From contig JAEQBH010006858.1 of NCBI GenBank assembly GCA_016808115.1, forward strand, positions 1 to 64,000: a stretch of DNA of 64,000 nt. The letters run 5' to 3'. The stretch comes from Tetrastigma voinierianum (Eukaryota > Streptophyta > Magnoliopsida > Vitales > Vitaceae). Shown here one piece after another: positions 41,601 through 51,180 of this stretch; positions within the stretch are counted from its first letter, which is position 1; each line of letters starts with the position of its first letter. The position numbers were made by a program, and so were the translations under genes. The notes beneath the pieces are model-generated. The model did not search any database and was not told the origin of the DNA. It saw nothing but the letters and a program-made list of their open reading frames with translations.

Positions 41601-44600
41601 CTCAGTGGTCCGGCTGTGTGCACAACACCACATAGCACTCATTAAAAGTTTCAGCAATTGAAGAAGCATGAAATTATCCTGCAGACGACCTCGAAGCAAT
41701 CGAGTATCGGGCCTCATGACATGGAGGCATTACTTATATGGAGTGCCATGTAGGATTTTAATTTATCACAAGAGTTTGCAAGATTTTATTTACGTTGTAT
41801 GAACCTAACATGAGACAGAGGAGATGTGATTGAATCGATCAAGATTATGAATGTATCATCATCATCATCCCAGAAAGGCTAATGGTAGCAGATACCTTAG
41901 CAGGGAGGACCCATGTTCCTATCTCCGCACTCGAGGGCCGTGCATCTTCCTCGACTCATAGAATCGAGGTCCTCAGCGTGAGGATCGAACCATGATCAGG
42001 AGTACCGTTAGCCACATTTCATGTACGGCCCCAGATCGGGATAGACAGATTTAGAGAGCTTCGTATTCGTGATCCACGATAGTGAAGTTGAGAGGTGAAG
42101 TAGAGTCTGGGCAACGAGGGGATTTGTCATTGAGAGAGCATGGTACCGTGGTCATGGGACAGAGGTTCTGTGTACCAGATGTATGTGATGTGAGGAGAGA
42201 GATTATGGAGGAAGCCCATTCCCTCCGCTTTATGCTATGCATCCGGAAGTACAAAGATGTATCAGCACCAAAGGAACACTCACTGTGGAAGGGTATGAAG
42301 AGGATGCGCAGTTCGCCTGCATGTCTCACATCTCACAGGTGAAAGCCGAACATTAGCCTCACAGACTATTGGCGCCTACTCCCGATCCTCATGGGAAATG
42401 GGAGAGAATCACCATGGATTTCAGGGTGATTCCACGTCACCGAAAGGGCCACGATGACGATATGGGTGGATCAGAGACAGACCGGGACGAAATCACCATT
42501 CCTACCCATCAGAATGTTGATTCATCGGATAAGTCAGCCCACTATATCGCTAGAGAGATTATCGACTCGCATGGCACGCCGCCTATCGCTTCGCATGTGA
42601 GATTCCAGTAAGCCATCTCTACTGGGCTTTGGCCCAAGCTTTATTGCACGCTCCTTGGCACTAAATCGCACTTCAAGACGCTTCATCCGTAGACTGACAA
42701 TAATCCGAGAGACTACATGCACTTTGGGAGTATTATGCTTGAGTATGTTATGGAGCTTAGAGGGAAATGACACCCATCTACTCCTCGATGGAGTTTGCAT
42801 ACAATGGCTGCAAAGCTATCGTATGGTATTTGTATGGTCTCTATGAGGCTCTCTTATGGACGGAAATGTCGAACTCTAGTCCTGTCGGGATGAGGTAGGC
42901 GAAAATGAAATTAGTAGGTCCCGAAATCATTCAAGACTGTGATAAGACTGTTTATAGTGATGGGATCGAAAATTGTACAAACCAGATTAAAAGTTATGCG
43001 GATAATCGGGCAGTGAGAGGGACCTAGAGTTCGAGGTGTGATATGGTATTTTCGAGGATTTACTGGCGTACTAAGTTTCAGCGGGAAAGTTGAGTCCACA
43101 AAGATACTGACCACGTGATCGCTGGGAGGATCGGGGAGGTGGGCATATCGATTGGAGCTGCCATCTGACCTAATCGCATTCACTATGTTTTCCATGTTTC
43201 TATGCTCCGCAAGCAGGTACCAGACCTTCACATGTATCACGAGCAACCAAGTGGAAATACGGTGAGAATTCACATACTTCAGGAACTGCATCCCCGACCG
43301 TCGAGCAAGTCTCCGCGCAACAAGACTATTCGCCGGTGAAGGTATCAGGAGTCATACAAGAGGAAGTTACATGGGAGCGGAGGAGCGTATGAAGAGGCAT
43401 TATTCCCATCTCTTGATGTGTGTACAAATGTTTCAATTTCGAGGATCTAAATTTTATAAGGAGGGCGATTGTAAAACCCCAACCCATTGAATGTTATAAT
43501 AGTAGTTTTGGAACTGATTAGAGGGTCCAATGATAGAAACGAGGGTAGATTAGAATTTAGAACGCTTCCGGGACGTCATTTAAAAGAAAAGAAATTCTTC
43601 GAAATTGTAACCTGCGCCCTAAGGAATAGTGATTTTTCTATTATATCCTGATGGGGCCTGCAAAGGAATTTTTAGAAGAATTTCCGGCCTGCGACTTTGA
43701 ACCGATATTTTTAGAAGAGAATTGAGATTTAGTGAATAGTGATTTCCTGACTAAAATTCAAGATTCACGCTGAAATTTTCTTGCAAATTGGGCTTCGAAA
43801 AATAAATGTTCTAAATAATCACAGAGTCTAACTAAACTAACGAAACTGCTTGATAGTTTCTGCATGCATCCGAACGAATTCGATATTAATACGCTATTGT
43901 CCGACTTCCGATTTTAATGATTTTAAATCCGATTTCAGGATTTCGCAGCCTGGAATCCAATGAAGTGATTTAATTAGAATATTTCATGGTCAATTTGTAG
44001 TTTAGATTGACCATAAATATTTTTTGATGATTTAATCAAGATATGCTGTATATGTGAAACCGATGATAAAATCGCTTATATGATATTATTTTCTTATATT
44101 TAATTAAAACCTTTCTTAATGGCTAAGTTATGATTAAAATATCATGAGAATGACCAATGAGATTCTTGGCACAAGAGCCAATCGTACCCTTAGGGCTAAG
44201 TTAGGGTTAGTGACTCATGAGACGCACCAATGATTCTTTCGTTTCATGGGCAAAATTGTAATTGCCACAAGGGATGAAGAATCAGATAAAATGAGTAGAG
44301 AGGGCTTACAATAAAATTACAAAAGTTGATGAAATTTTGGTAAAGATGAGATGCCAAAATAGAAATAAAATGTTGAATGGAAATTCTACATATGGAGGTC
44401 AAATAAAATTTAAAACAAAGATTAAAATATTGGGAAATGGGAAGACAAACAAAAAGTCTCATTTTTTGTCTCACAAAGGCTAAGGCACCCGTAGGGAGGA
44501 GAGAAAAGAGCAAGAAGGGAGAAAAGAAGAGGAAGGAGAGTACTGAAGAAGGAGATCAAAGGTATGTTTTCATTATGAATCAAATGTCTGATGTCTCAGG

Positions 44601-47600
44601 TTGCGTGGATTGCTAGGTTTTTCTATGGAGATTGATTTGTTTCAAACCCAGTTTCTTAGCTGAGAGATCACACAAACCTTGATTTGTTGAGGTTTTGTGG
44701 ATAAACCCAATTGTAAAATAAACATGGAATCATCATATTTATATGAGTTTTAGAAGAACTGTGGACCTTGACTGAATTAATAAGATTTTACCTAGGGTTT
44801 TGTTGTATGGAGTTCCAAACCACCAATACAAGTGTTATGGAGGTTGTATGACTTTCATGTTTACTATTAAGGTGCATTATGGAATAGTTGTAAAAGGAGA
44901 ATGTTGGGGTTTTAAAGAGAATGCTGTCAAAATTTCTGTAAAACCCCTGTTTTTATTTTGGCTATAGACAAGTTAGAATTATCTCAAATGAATTGATCTA
45001 AATTGCAAAGAACTATAAGATATAGGGCTACAAATGTATAGAAGGGACCAAGAGCAAATTGTAGCTCAAGGCCCTCAAATACGGACTGGAAGGTGAGCTG
45101 TGTAGCCTACTGATTTTGCTCTGTTTTGGGTATGGTAGTGTTTTGGCCATAAGTGGAGTTTCACTCATCCAAATTGAGTGATTCAAAATTCTGGGTAAAA
45201 TAGACTTCTAGGGAAAAAATTTATCTGAAGGAAGTACATGCAAATTGTAACCCCAAAGTGCCCATAAAATTTGTCAAAGTAGAGCTATGTGCAGATTCTG
45301 TTCTGCCAAATTGAGTCATCTGATAAACATAATAACTTGAGTTTTGGTGATCCAAATCTGGGTTATTCCAAAATGAGAAGAAACATTATAAACCATTGCT
45401 TCCAAATGAGTGAAGAAACCATTTCAAATTTATAGAGTTAAGATCCCATAAACTGGTTGGGATAACAGTAGGTGATTCAGTGAGTTAACCAAGTTGGCAT
45501 CAAACATGCTGTAACTTGTGTTATGTGGTTGAGGGCTTTAGAGAAGGAATTTTAAATTGCAAATTTGAAGAGATCATTGATATATAAAGAACTGATCTGA
45601 GAGTTGTATAAATTTTAAAGACCGCTTGAATAATTTTTGGCCATAAAGTCTATAGAGTATTGTCAGGGAAAAGGTTGGCCAAAATGAGTGGTTTTTTGTT
45701 ACAGTCTTTTTTAGTGCTCATAATTTGTCTATTTACCTTAAATGAATGTGTATGGTGGATTAAAATGGAAGTTATGATTAATGTGTAGTCATGGTTTTCT
45801 TGAAAAGCGTGAAAAGACTATCGGACGGAACGGAATTGACGGAAGCAAGGTGATTGAGTCAGGAATCGAGGTAAAATGATATTTTGACAATTGAGTTTTA
45901 AAAGTGAATGGTTTTAATGTTAAACTGAAAGTGTTAATGGAAATGTTTATATAAATGTTAAAGCATATGGAAAGGTTTTATCTTGCATCAATATATATAT
46001 TTATATTAAATTATATATGAATGCATGTGTTAAGGCATTATGGAAGTTTAAAAATGTGTAAAGAATGCATAAATGTATAAATAATAAAGTAAAGTGTTTA
46101 AATGGATTTAGAAATGTATTTTGAAGAAAGGTTTTACTGATGGTTACCCCTAACCCTATATGATCATATGACTGGAGTATCGACCGAGGTACCTTAAGCG
46201 CAAGGATTTAGGTGTAAAGTTAGGTTACTAACCAGAGGGAAATAGGTGTTTAGAGTAATATCCTTACACGTGATAAGGTGCTAAGATCGGGAACCCTATG
46301 CAAAACGTGAGTTTCTCCGCAGCCGCAGTGGTTATGGACTGAATGTGACTGCCCTCACCGCGCATTCTAAACGCCTATGTTTATTCCCTGGGTTCCATCA
46401 GAAAGAAAGAAAGAAAGAAATAAAGAAAGAAAGTTTGAGGCATAAATGTTTAAGGCATAAATGGATTTTAATTGTATAAGTATTTATTATAAAGAAAGAA
46501 AAAAAAGTTTAAGGCATAAATGTTTAAGCATAAATTGATTTTAATCAGATAAGTATGTATTACTGATATATTGAAAATGTTATCTTAATGAAAATGTATA
46601 CCACCGGGCTCCTTAGCTCATTCTTTCTCGTATGTTTCAAAACCATTTTCGTGAACAGAGATTTGCGCCTAGGGCATCCTACAAGCAGCTGAGCTGAGCC
46701 ATCGAGGAGACGACGCATGTGAACCGGTATTGTATAAATAGTTTGCATATTTTATATGTCGAATAATTTGTCATGTATATATGAATATATGGATATATTT
46801 TGAAAAGGAACTACTTAGGCGGTCGGCTTAAGTCCGGCTCAAGCCTAGTCTTTTTATAAAATTGTGCTTGGAATTGAAGAAATTTTGAATGTTTTGATGA
46901 TTGAAATGAATGAATGTATATGGTATATATTGTGTTGATTGAGTTGTGGATTTATGAGTCCTAAAACTAAGTTGAAAATTGAAGATTTGAAGTGTTTTTA
47001 AATGCTTATGTGTATTTGTAAATTTGGGAAAGTCCGGAATAGAAACTCTTGCCGATTTTTCTCGAAAAATCCAAGTGTTTGAAAAAAAAAGAAAGAAAAG
47101 AAAAAAATTTACCACTCTCGTCTGCATTATTTTCTAAAGATATGTTAAGGATTGGTAAAGGGGTTCGCCCATGGATTTTATTTGATGGTTTCGAGGAAAG
47201 TTTCTATATCCATCGGAGTGCCGGGAGGTCCCCTCGGGTTCATGAGGTTAATACGCGTCGGGATCCTTCAACAACCTTTTGAGTGAAAATAGTATTGTAA
47301 TCAAATTTTGACAATGAGATCAATCAAATAAGCATTAAAAAGAACAACCAGTGTGCTATATATAAAATATTAAAATAATCCTAACAGCATATCTCATGCT
47401 TAACTAAGCTCTAAAAAACAAAAACCAAAAGAGAAAAAATAAGAAGCTAAACTAAAAACTGAAGACTTCAATACCCTAAGAAATTTTTATTTTTTAAAAA
47501 AACGTTTCCTCGTTAAACCTTTTTGAGCATTTTGCTTTTGCCTCCTGATGAATTTTGGAAAGATCAAAAGAAGGAAAGAAAGAAATCCTAAAAAAGTCTA

Positions 47601-48552
47601 GAGGGAATAGAAATTTGAATCTTCCTTGTTTCGTCAAAGAAGATGTGAGAATAATTGAAGAAAAAGGGTAGAAACATTTCTCGGGGTCACTTTTATTTTA
47701 CTATGCTAATCTTTTTCTTCCCTTCTTCCCTTTTCATAGCCGACAATAAAGAATAATTAATTTCATAAAGGGTTAAGGTCAAAGACGTCAGAATAAATGA
47801 TAAATGCAACACGCATTCGTGGCTGAATTGCCCCATTCGCTCCACAGATAAGACGTTAGAGCTCGTGGGCATGGCCGGCTTCTTTCTCTTTTTTTTTTTT
47901 TTTATGAATTTTTGGGCAAGTTTGAGGGCTACTTAAACCAAAACATGTTTCCAACTTTTCCCCAAAAAATAGACATTAAAGGTACTTCAAGATACATACT
48001 TTGTAATCGTGTGTCGACTAGTCAAATTCTAAAATGCATTGTAAAGCGCTGTGGGTGCTGCGAAACGCAAAGCATAGGCGTAAGAAACGAAACGTAAAGA
48101 GGTAGGAATAGAGAAACCCGATCCACCGCTGGGTTAAGACCTTCACTGTAAGAGATCCCCATCAAATGTCGGACGCTGGTACCAGAGTCAGACAAACCAG
48201 CTACCATCCTTAAACTCACTCAATTAATTTCTCCGCCGTCAAATCCTAACATTGAATATGCACTATCACTATGAAAGTAAATTTTCGCTTGGTTGCCAAG
48301 AAAACAACTAAAAACAAAAATTATGAACATCGTATAGCTTATCAATCACAAAACATACACAAGACAAAACCAATGACAATCCAAAATCAAGCGAGAAATG
48401 AGAAAAACGAAATAAAATTAACTCCAGCTGTGGATGAATACTTAAAATGAAAGCGGTTTGTGGGAGATAGGGATGAAATGGATGGACGATTTGGGAGATG
48501 AGCGGAAGGTGGAGGCGGGAAGAAGATGCTGAGCAGCAGCAAAAGATGCCAT
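32560..48552 (-). CDS. COS1: Lumazine synthase gene (6,7-dimethyl-8-ribityllumazine synthase), disrupted
   Basis: Lumazine synthase condenses 5-amino-6-ribitylaminouracil with dihydroxybutanone phosphate, the penultimate step of riboflavin synthesis in plastids. Seven exons in order on the minus strand encode a serine-rich transit start (MASFAAAQHLLPASTF), SVRHLMG, VVARFNEVVTRLLLEGALET with FKRYSVKEEDID, the VPGSFEVGVV block, RGDTSHYD.VANS, VPCM.GV.TCEDMDR and ALNRAGGKSGNKGAEVALIA. The terminal exon for EMASLFEHHLK was not found. A retrotransposon of 11.6 kb separates exons 2 and 3, and a MITE sits in the promoter. DAPB follows downstream on the same strand. Identification is firm; function of this copy is doubtful. 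Confidence 0.88.
32874..32918 (-). CDS. COS1: LS exon 6
   Basis: After TGTTGAAG: GAGTTCCATGCATGTTGG, GTCGACTTGTGAGG, ATATGGATCG. Restoring three lost bases gives GVPCMFGVLTCEDMDR, the conserved strand next to the active site. Donor AGTAAGT. The split glycine joins exon 5 (TCG G + GA GTT). Confidence 0.8.
33863..33937 (-). CDS. COS1: LS exon 5
   Basis: GGTGATACTTCCCACTATG gives GDTSHYD, followed by LVANST.GVLSADADSG and the donor GG/GTTAGT. This is the [26 protein letters not shown] block. It contains the conserved histidine and the glycine/threonine phosphate-binding residues of the family. Confidence 0.85.
34837..34935 (-). CDS. COS1: LS exon 4
   Basis: GTTGTGTGTGGGTTCTGG, AAGTTTTAAAGTTGGTGTTG, GAAAGGCTTGGGAAGTCC, AAATATCG and TTTTGTGTATTGGA. 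With small indels: VVWVPGSFEVGVVAERLGKS, KKY...ILCIGAV. The VPGSFE motif binds substrate in lumazine synthases. Donor GTATAATC. Confidence 0.82.
34959..35530 (-). other. LS intron 3
   Basis: Sequence between exons 3 and 4, unique in the window. The inverted-repeat homology stops at 34958. No other feature was seen. Confidence 0.6.
35531..35626 (-). CDS. COS1: LS exon 3
   Basis: Ninety-six nt, intact: VVARFNEVVTRLLLEGALET then FKRYSVKEEDID, ending GAT/GTGAGT. It is the conserved N-terminal strand and helix of lumazine synthase (ARFN contacts substrate). Its first five bases, GTTGT, are the target duplication of the retrotransposon, whose terminus directly abuts the exon. The original acceptor (CTCAAAAG) now lies 11.6 kb away at 47276. 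Confidence 0.93.
35622..35626. repeat. Target-site duplication ACAAC, left
   Basis: ACAAC before the 5' LTR, repeated exactly at 47271-47275. Confidence 0.9.
35627..39391 (+). repeat. 5' LTR (3765 bp)
   Basis: Aligns end to end with 43470-47270. It includes a purine-rich leader at 36655-36740 followed by AAGGTATG, and a (GAAA)n run at 38610-38640. Differences between the two LTRs are mostly small insertions and deletions in clusters, with long identical stretches between them. Confidence 0.92.
39396..39413 (+). other. Primer-binding site, initiator tRNA-Met type
   Basis: GGTATCGCAGCCACGGTT, five bases after the LTR end, resembles the plant iMet PBS TGGTATCAGAGCCA... with a few changes. Confidence 0.7.
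39540..40335 (+). pseudogene. gag remnant
   Basis: Starts near ATGCGTCGAGGCCGACCC (MRRGRP, the common start of chromovirus gag). Further on it reads LEWWRASEEMPALGVSP.TLK and EEFTDKFVPA, matching the WW...W..F...F..KYFP core of gag. Several in-frame stops are present. A CCHC zinc knuckle was not found. Confidence 0.7.
40336..40930 (+). other. Non-coding filler replacing protease and N-terminal RT
   Basis: AT-rich, no pol similarity. TGTGACACCACCTGGGGAG at 40740 resembles the start of another long gypsy LTR, so a nested LTR fragment is likely. It sits between gag and the RT remnant where protease and RT motifs should be. Confidence 0.5.
40945..41260 (+). pseudogene. Reverse transcriptase remnant
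   Basis: Merged frames give DKLRIHDKDVPKT, an H-FE-Y.MPF.LTNAP block, FMDLMN, DHFVIVY and AEEHAEH. They match the chromovirus sequence order with the catalytic F-I-D-D-I-L lost at the point where the frame breaks (ATCGACCGATA). Confidence 0.75.
41261..41750 (+). pseudogene. RNase H / connection region remnant
   Basis: Contains PTSVTDKEFS, FSGLAGSYRKFAEGF and LTRKE. These correspond to the RPTSVTEIRSFLGLAGYYRRF...LTRLTRK segment that joins RT to RNase H. The RNase H domain beyond is barely recognisable. Confidence 0.65.
42080..43420 (+). pseudogene. Integrase remnant (zinc-binding, core and C-terminal parts)
   Basis: In order: HSLRFMLCIRKYKDV (zinc-binding region), QVKAEH, PHGKWERITMDF (core start), KGHDDDMG, AREIIDSHGTP, LHP.TDNNPRDY, ELRGK, YGRKCRT, VGPEIIQ, KSYADNRAV, and YVFHVSMLRKQVPD (C-terminal region). 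All match chromovirus integrase order. Catalytic aspartates and glutamate fall in broken stretches. Stops and frameshifts abound. Confidence 0.85.
43458..43465 (+). other. Polypurine tract
   Basis: AAGGAGGG just before the 3' LTR, the usual plus-strand priming site. Confidence 0.6.
43470..47270 (+). repeat. 3' LTR (3801 bp)
   Basis: Mate of 35627-39391. Unlike the 5' copy it has an internal duplication of about 75 bp at roughly 46400-46550 (GAAAGAAAG...TTTAAGGCATAAATG... twice). It ends GGATCCTTCA before the ACAAC duplication. Confidence 0.92.
47271..47275. repeat. Target-site duplication ACAAC, right; first bases of original LS exon 3
   Basis: On the minus strand this is GTTGT directly after the LS intron 2 acceptor CTCAAAAG. 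It duplicates 35622-35626. Confidence 0.88.
47276..48127 (-). other. LS intron 2
   Basis: Between the original exon 3 acceptor and exon 2. It holds a T18 run near 47889 and no recognisable gene. No feature other than the acceptor is claimed. Confidence 0.6.
48128..48220 (-). CDS. COS1: LS exon 2 (approximate)
   Basis: Reads SGTSVRHLMGISYSEGL, matching the (T)AVRHLTGSL...EGLRFA block that precedes VVARFNE. The last residues are scrambled (NPAV for RFAV). Boundaries are approximate. Confidence 0.65.
48442..48552 (-). CDS. COS1: LS exon 1, plastid transit peptide
   Basis: ATG at 48552 opens MASFAAAQHLLPASTFRSSP, then KSSIHFIPISHKPL. It is rich in Ser, Ala and Pro, poor in acidic residues, and begins MA, as plastid transit peptides do. 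A TAA just before the GTATTC donor candidate means the exact exon end is unclear. The identity rests on its position upstream of exon 2 and its composition. Confidence 0.6.
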   Translation of the reverse strand: MASFAAAQHLLPASTFRSSPKSSIHFIPISHKPLSF

Positions 48553-48599
48553 TCTAACACAGAGGAGATGAGAGCACTATTCGCCGCTTCGATACGAGG

Positions 48600-48607
48600 A
48601 AGAAAAG
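48600..48607. repeat. 8-bp target-site duplication AAGAAAAG, left
   Basis: Repeated exactly at 49161-49168. Confidence 0.85.
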
Positions 48608-49160
48608 AGTGGTTCTATATACACCCCAAAGGTATCTCTTCACACCCCATTTTCTAAGTTCACCCAAATCTGGATTTTCAAATTCGGTTTCAAGTGGAAA
48701 TTCCGGATTTCCAAATCCAGTAAACATTCTATTTACAGGATATCACAAATCCTGCACACCCATCCGGATTTTGATAACCTGGATATTGACTGTAATCCCA
48801 TTTGCTAACCGGCCAGAGCATCCTGGAGAATATTATGATATCCGGATTTTCGAATCCTGATTAAGCACATTCCGTGAAAAAAACTAACCCGATCAATCTC
48901 TCCTGCCTCTCCTTCTCCACCGCTTTAAAGCCGACAACACTTTCTCGCTATTTTTCAACGCCATTCTCACTATGTTTTTCGCATTAGGAGCCACTATGTT
49001 TTTCAAGATTGGAGCCACTTCTGAGGAGTGAAGAAGGGAGTTAAAAGAGAGATGAAGAAGAAGAAAGAAATATAAATTAGGTTGGCGTAAATTCAGATTT
49101 TCCCTTTATGGGTATTTTTAATGGGGTGTATAGAGAACATGGGGTGTAAATAGAATTTCT
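48608..49160. mobile_element. 553-bp MITE in the LS promoter
   Basis: The left terminus AGTGGTTCTATATACACCCC pairs with the right terminus (complement AGAAATTCTATTTACACCCC); a second ACACCCC box lies just inside each end. Exact 8-bp duplication AAGAAAAG on both sides. It is non-coding, with two CCGGATTT-containing blocks and a repeated GCCACTATGTTTTTC. It lies 55 bp upstream of the LS start codon, within the leader or core promoter. Duplication length suggests hAT, but a Mutator-like origin is not excluded. Confidence 0.88.
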
Positions 49161-49168
49161 AAGAAAAG
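49161..49168. repeat. 8-bp target-site duplication AAGAAAAG, right
   Basis: Exact match to 48600-48607. Confidence 0.85.
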
Positions 49169-49298
49169 CCCCGTATGGTTCGCACCAATTAGCGAAGGAG
49201 ACTCTCTATATACAATGGGACCAAAAAATTCATCACATGGAAAATAGAGTTTTTTCCCAAAATAATACATTTAAAAATATATTAAAATACATTTATTA

Positions 49299-49555
49299 TG
49301 AACAATATTAAGTGGATGTCCATAAACTTCCATTAATCTCGATATTAATAGTACATTGAATATACATTGATGTATATAGGTTACGAATGTGTGTGTTACG
49401 AATGTGTAGGTTACGTATTTATATACACTTTAATGTATTCATGTATAAACCCTATAAACAGGGTTTCGTATGAGTCACATACACATGAAGGAATAAGAAA
49501 TCTCACCCCTGTTTCTTCTATATCTCTCGCTCTCTTGTTCTTCTATTTTATAACA
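49299..49555 (+). repeat. Ty1/copia LTR (single)
   Basis: Runs from TGAACAATATTAAGTGG to TTTTATAACA. It contains AATAGTACATTGAATATAC, TATAAACCCTATAAACAGGG and GAAGGAATAAGAAATCTC, an arrangement well known in small plant copia LTRs. It is followed immediately by CGTTATCAGCACGA, the primer-binding site usual for these elements. No matching 3' LTR was found in the window. Confidence 0.75.
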
Positions 49556-49569
49556 CGTTATCAGCACGA
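49556..49569 (+). other. Copia primer-binding site
   Basis: CGTTATCAGCACGA directly after the LTR. Confidence 0.7.
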
Positions 49570-49599
49570 AGCTCTATTGGATTTTCAAGAAATATATTG

Positions 49600-50250
49600 A
49601 AGAATATGGAAACTCATCTGGTGGGATCCTCAATCGGTGACAATGATATGTGTCTCGCAGATAGTGCATCAACGCATACTATACTTTTCCTTTTTAATAA
49701 TGCAAGGATCAGATGTGAATACAATATCGGGTAGTGCAAAATTGATTGAGGGCTCCGGAAGAGCTAATATATTGTTACCCGGAGGAACAAAAATTCATAT
49801 CGATGATGCATTATATTCTACAAAGTCTCAAAGAAATTCTATTGAGTTTTAAAGATATTCACGAAATGGATATTATATTGAGATCACGACGAAGACAACA
49901 CTAAGTATTTTTATATATTACTCACGCTGCTCGGGTAAGAAAAATATATTGGAAAAATTAATTGCTCTTTTCCTTCCGGGGTTTGTACTACACAAACATA
50001 AGCACAATTGAGGCATATGCCATAGTAAACCGTAAGTTTATCGATGAAAATAATTTTATTGTTTCGCATGACCGATCGGGACATCCCGGGTCTATAATGA
50101 TGCAGAATCATTAAAAATTCAAGTAGATTCACTCAAAAATCAAAAAGATTTTTCTCTCCAATGAATTTTCATGTGCTGCTTGTTCTCAAGGGAAGTTAAT
50201 TATAAGGCCTATTTCTTTATCATGCACTCCAATTTCTTTAGTTCTTGCTC
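49600..50250 (+). pseudogene. Copia gag-pol fragment: protease and pre-integrase only
   Basis: CLADSASTHT (protease active-site D-S-A) is followed by NTISGSAKLIEGSGRANILL, PGGTKIHIDDALYSTKSQRN, RNGYYIEITT, then a degraded GLYYTN...EAHAIV segment, GHPGS.M..., LKNQKIF, and FSCAACSQGKLI of the pre-integrase zinc region. Gag and the CCHC knuckle, normally about 300 codons ahead of the protease, are missing: only 45 bp separate the PBS region from METHLVGSS. Frameshifts occur after RNSIEF. It ends near 50250. Confidence 0.85.
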
Positions 50251-50389
50251 TCATACCTAGATATCGAAGGCCCGGTCCCTGGGCCCCCCTGGGCCCCTTA
50301 TTCTAGTTTCCTTTTTCACCATTCACGTACGAGGTCAACAACTAGTCTCAAACCCTCACGCAAATCCTAAAAATTCAATCGACCTACCA

Positions 50390-51180
50390 ACATGCTATCC
50401 TCCCGCTTCATACCCCCATCAAGCAAAGGTCATCAACGACGCCCTCCTCTTGCTCGTACTCCACCATCATACCTTCTTGACCACTTCCTCCCTTCACTTC
50501 ATTCTCCGCCACAATCTCCAAAGGCAGTACACCCTCCTCCTCCTCTCCTATCGGTGAACCCCCGCATTCAAGAACCCTTGAAAAGGCTGGTCGAAATGTG
50601 AGAGAGAAGGGGGGAATTATCAATAGGCATGAAACCCCGTCTGCTTAATAACACCTGGCCGACTAAAGGAGCTCCTATTCTCTCGGGATTCCACCAAAGA
50701 ATCGGGAGTGATCAGCCTCGCCGCCTTCCATGCTTTAGACATTGGGGTTCATTCCCCCTTCCGCCTCGACATTGAAAGGAAATGACAGGGCTTGGACTGG
50801 ATTAACTTGAGGTCCCCTCTTCTTTTGAAATATGGCCTTAGTACCCGTAGTAAATTCAAGGTCACGAAAGCCAAACCCACCATCCCGTCTGAAAGCTCCA
50901 CTTCACCTTCTTCGAAAGGTTTGTCACACCCGCCGAAGAAAATTGGCCGATAGCCCACCCATCCCCTTTACCCGCATCCCGATCCACATGCCGACCCGAC
51001 ATTCAACCACTCACTCCAAAGACTTACCCGAGAAACGATCCGAGAACCGATCCGAAAATTGGCCCGTAGATCGAATTCAAGACCGCCGGGTTGGTCCGAC
51101 TCTGACGCGATCAAGTGTCATTTACCCACTGCCTCCTCCCGCCGTATTCCGCACTCTTCACAAGGGACCGAGATTATGAT
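50390..51180. other. GC-richer coding-like stretch, unrecognised
   Basis: Composition is higher in C than its surroundings. Open frames occur on both strands (plus 50392-50601 and 50832-51179; minus 50408-50623 and 50749-50958), none dominant. A Pro/Ser-rich plus-strand reading and an acidic minus-strand reading are equally possible. No family was recognised. It could be a captured gene fragment or a decayed exon. Confidence 0.35.

Larger units (their letters stand above)
35627..47270 (+). mobile_element. Ty3/gypsy chromovirus-type LTR retrotransposon (probable Tekay/Del), degenerate
   Basis: 11.6 kb: two LTRs of 3765 and 3801 bp beginning TGTAAAACCCCAACC and ending GGATCCTTCCA/GGATCCTTCA, 5-bp duplication ACAAC, an initiator-tRNA-Met type PBS and a purine tract. 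The 4.1-kb interior keeps recognisable gag, C-terminal reverse transcriptase, RNase H traces and integrase in that order, all full of stops and frameshifts. Very long LTRs with this PBS are usual for Tekay/Del chromoviruses; the lineage call is inference. Protease and the N-terminal half of reverse transcriptase are missing. It cannot be autonomous as printed. Confidence 0.92.
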
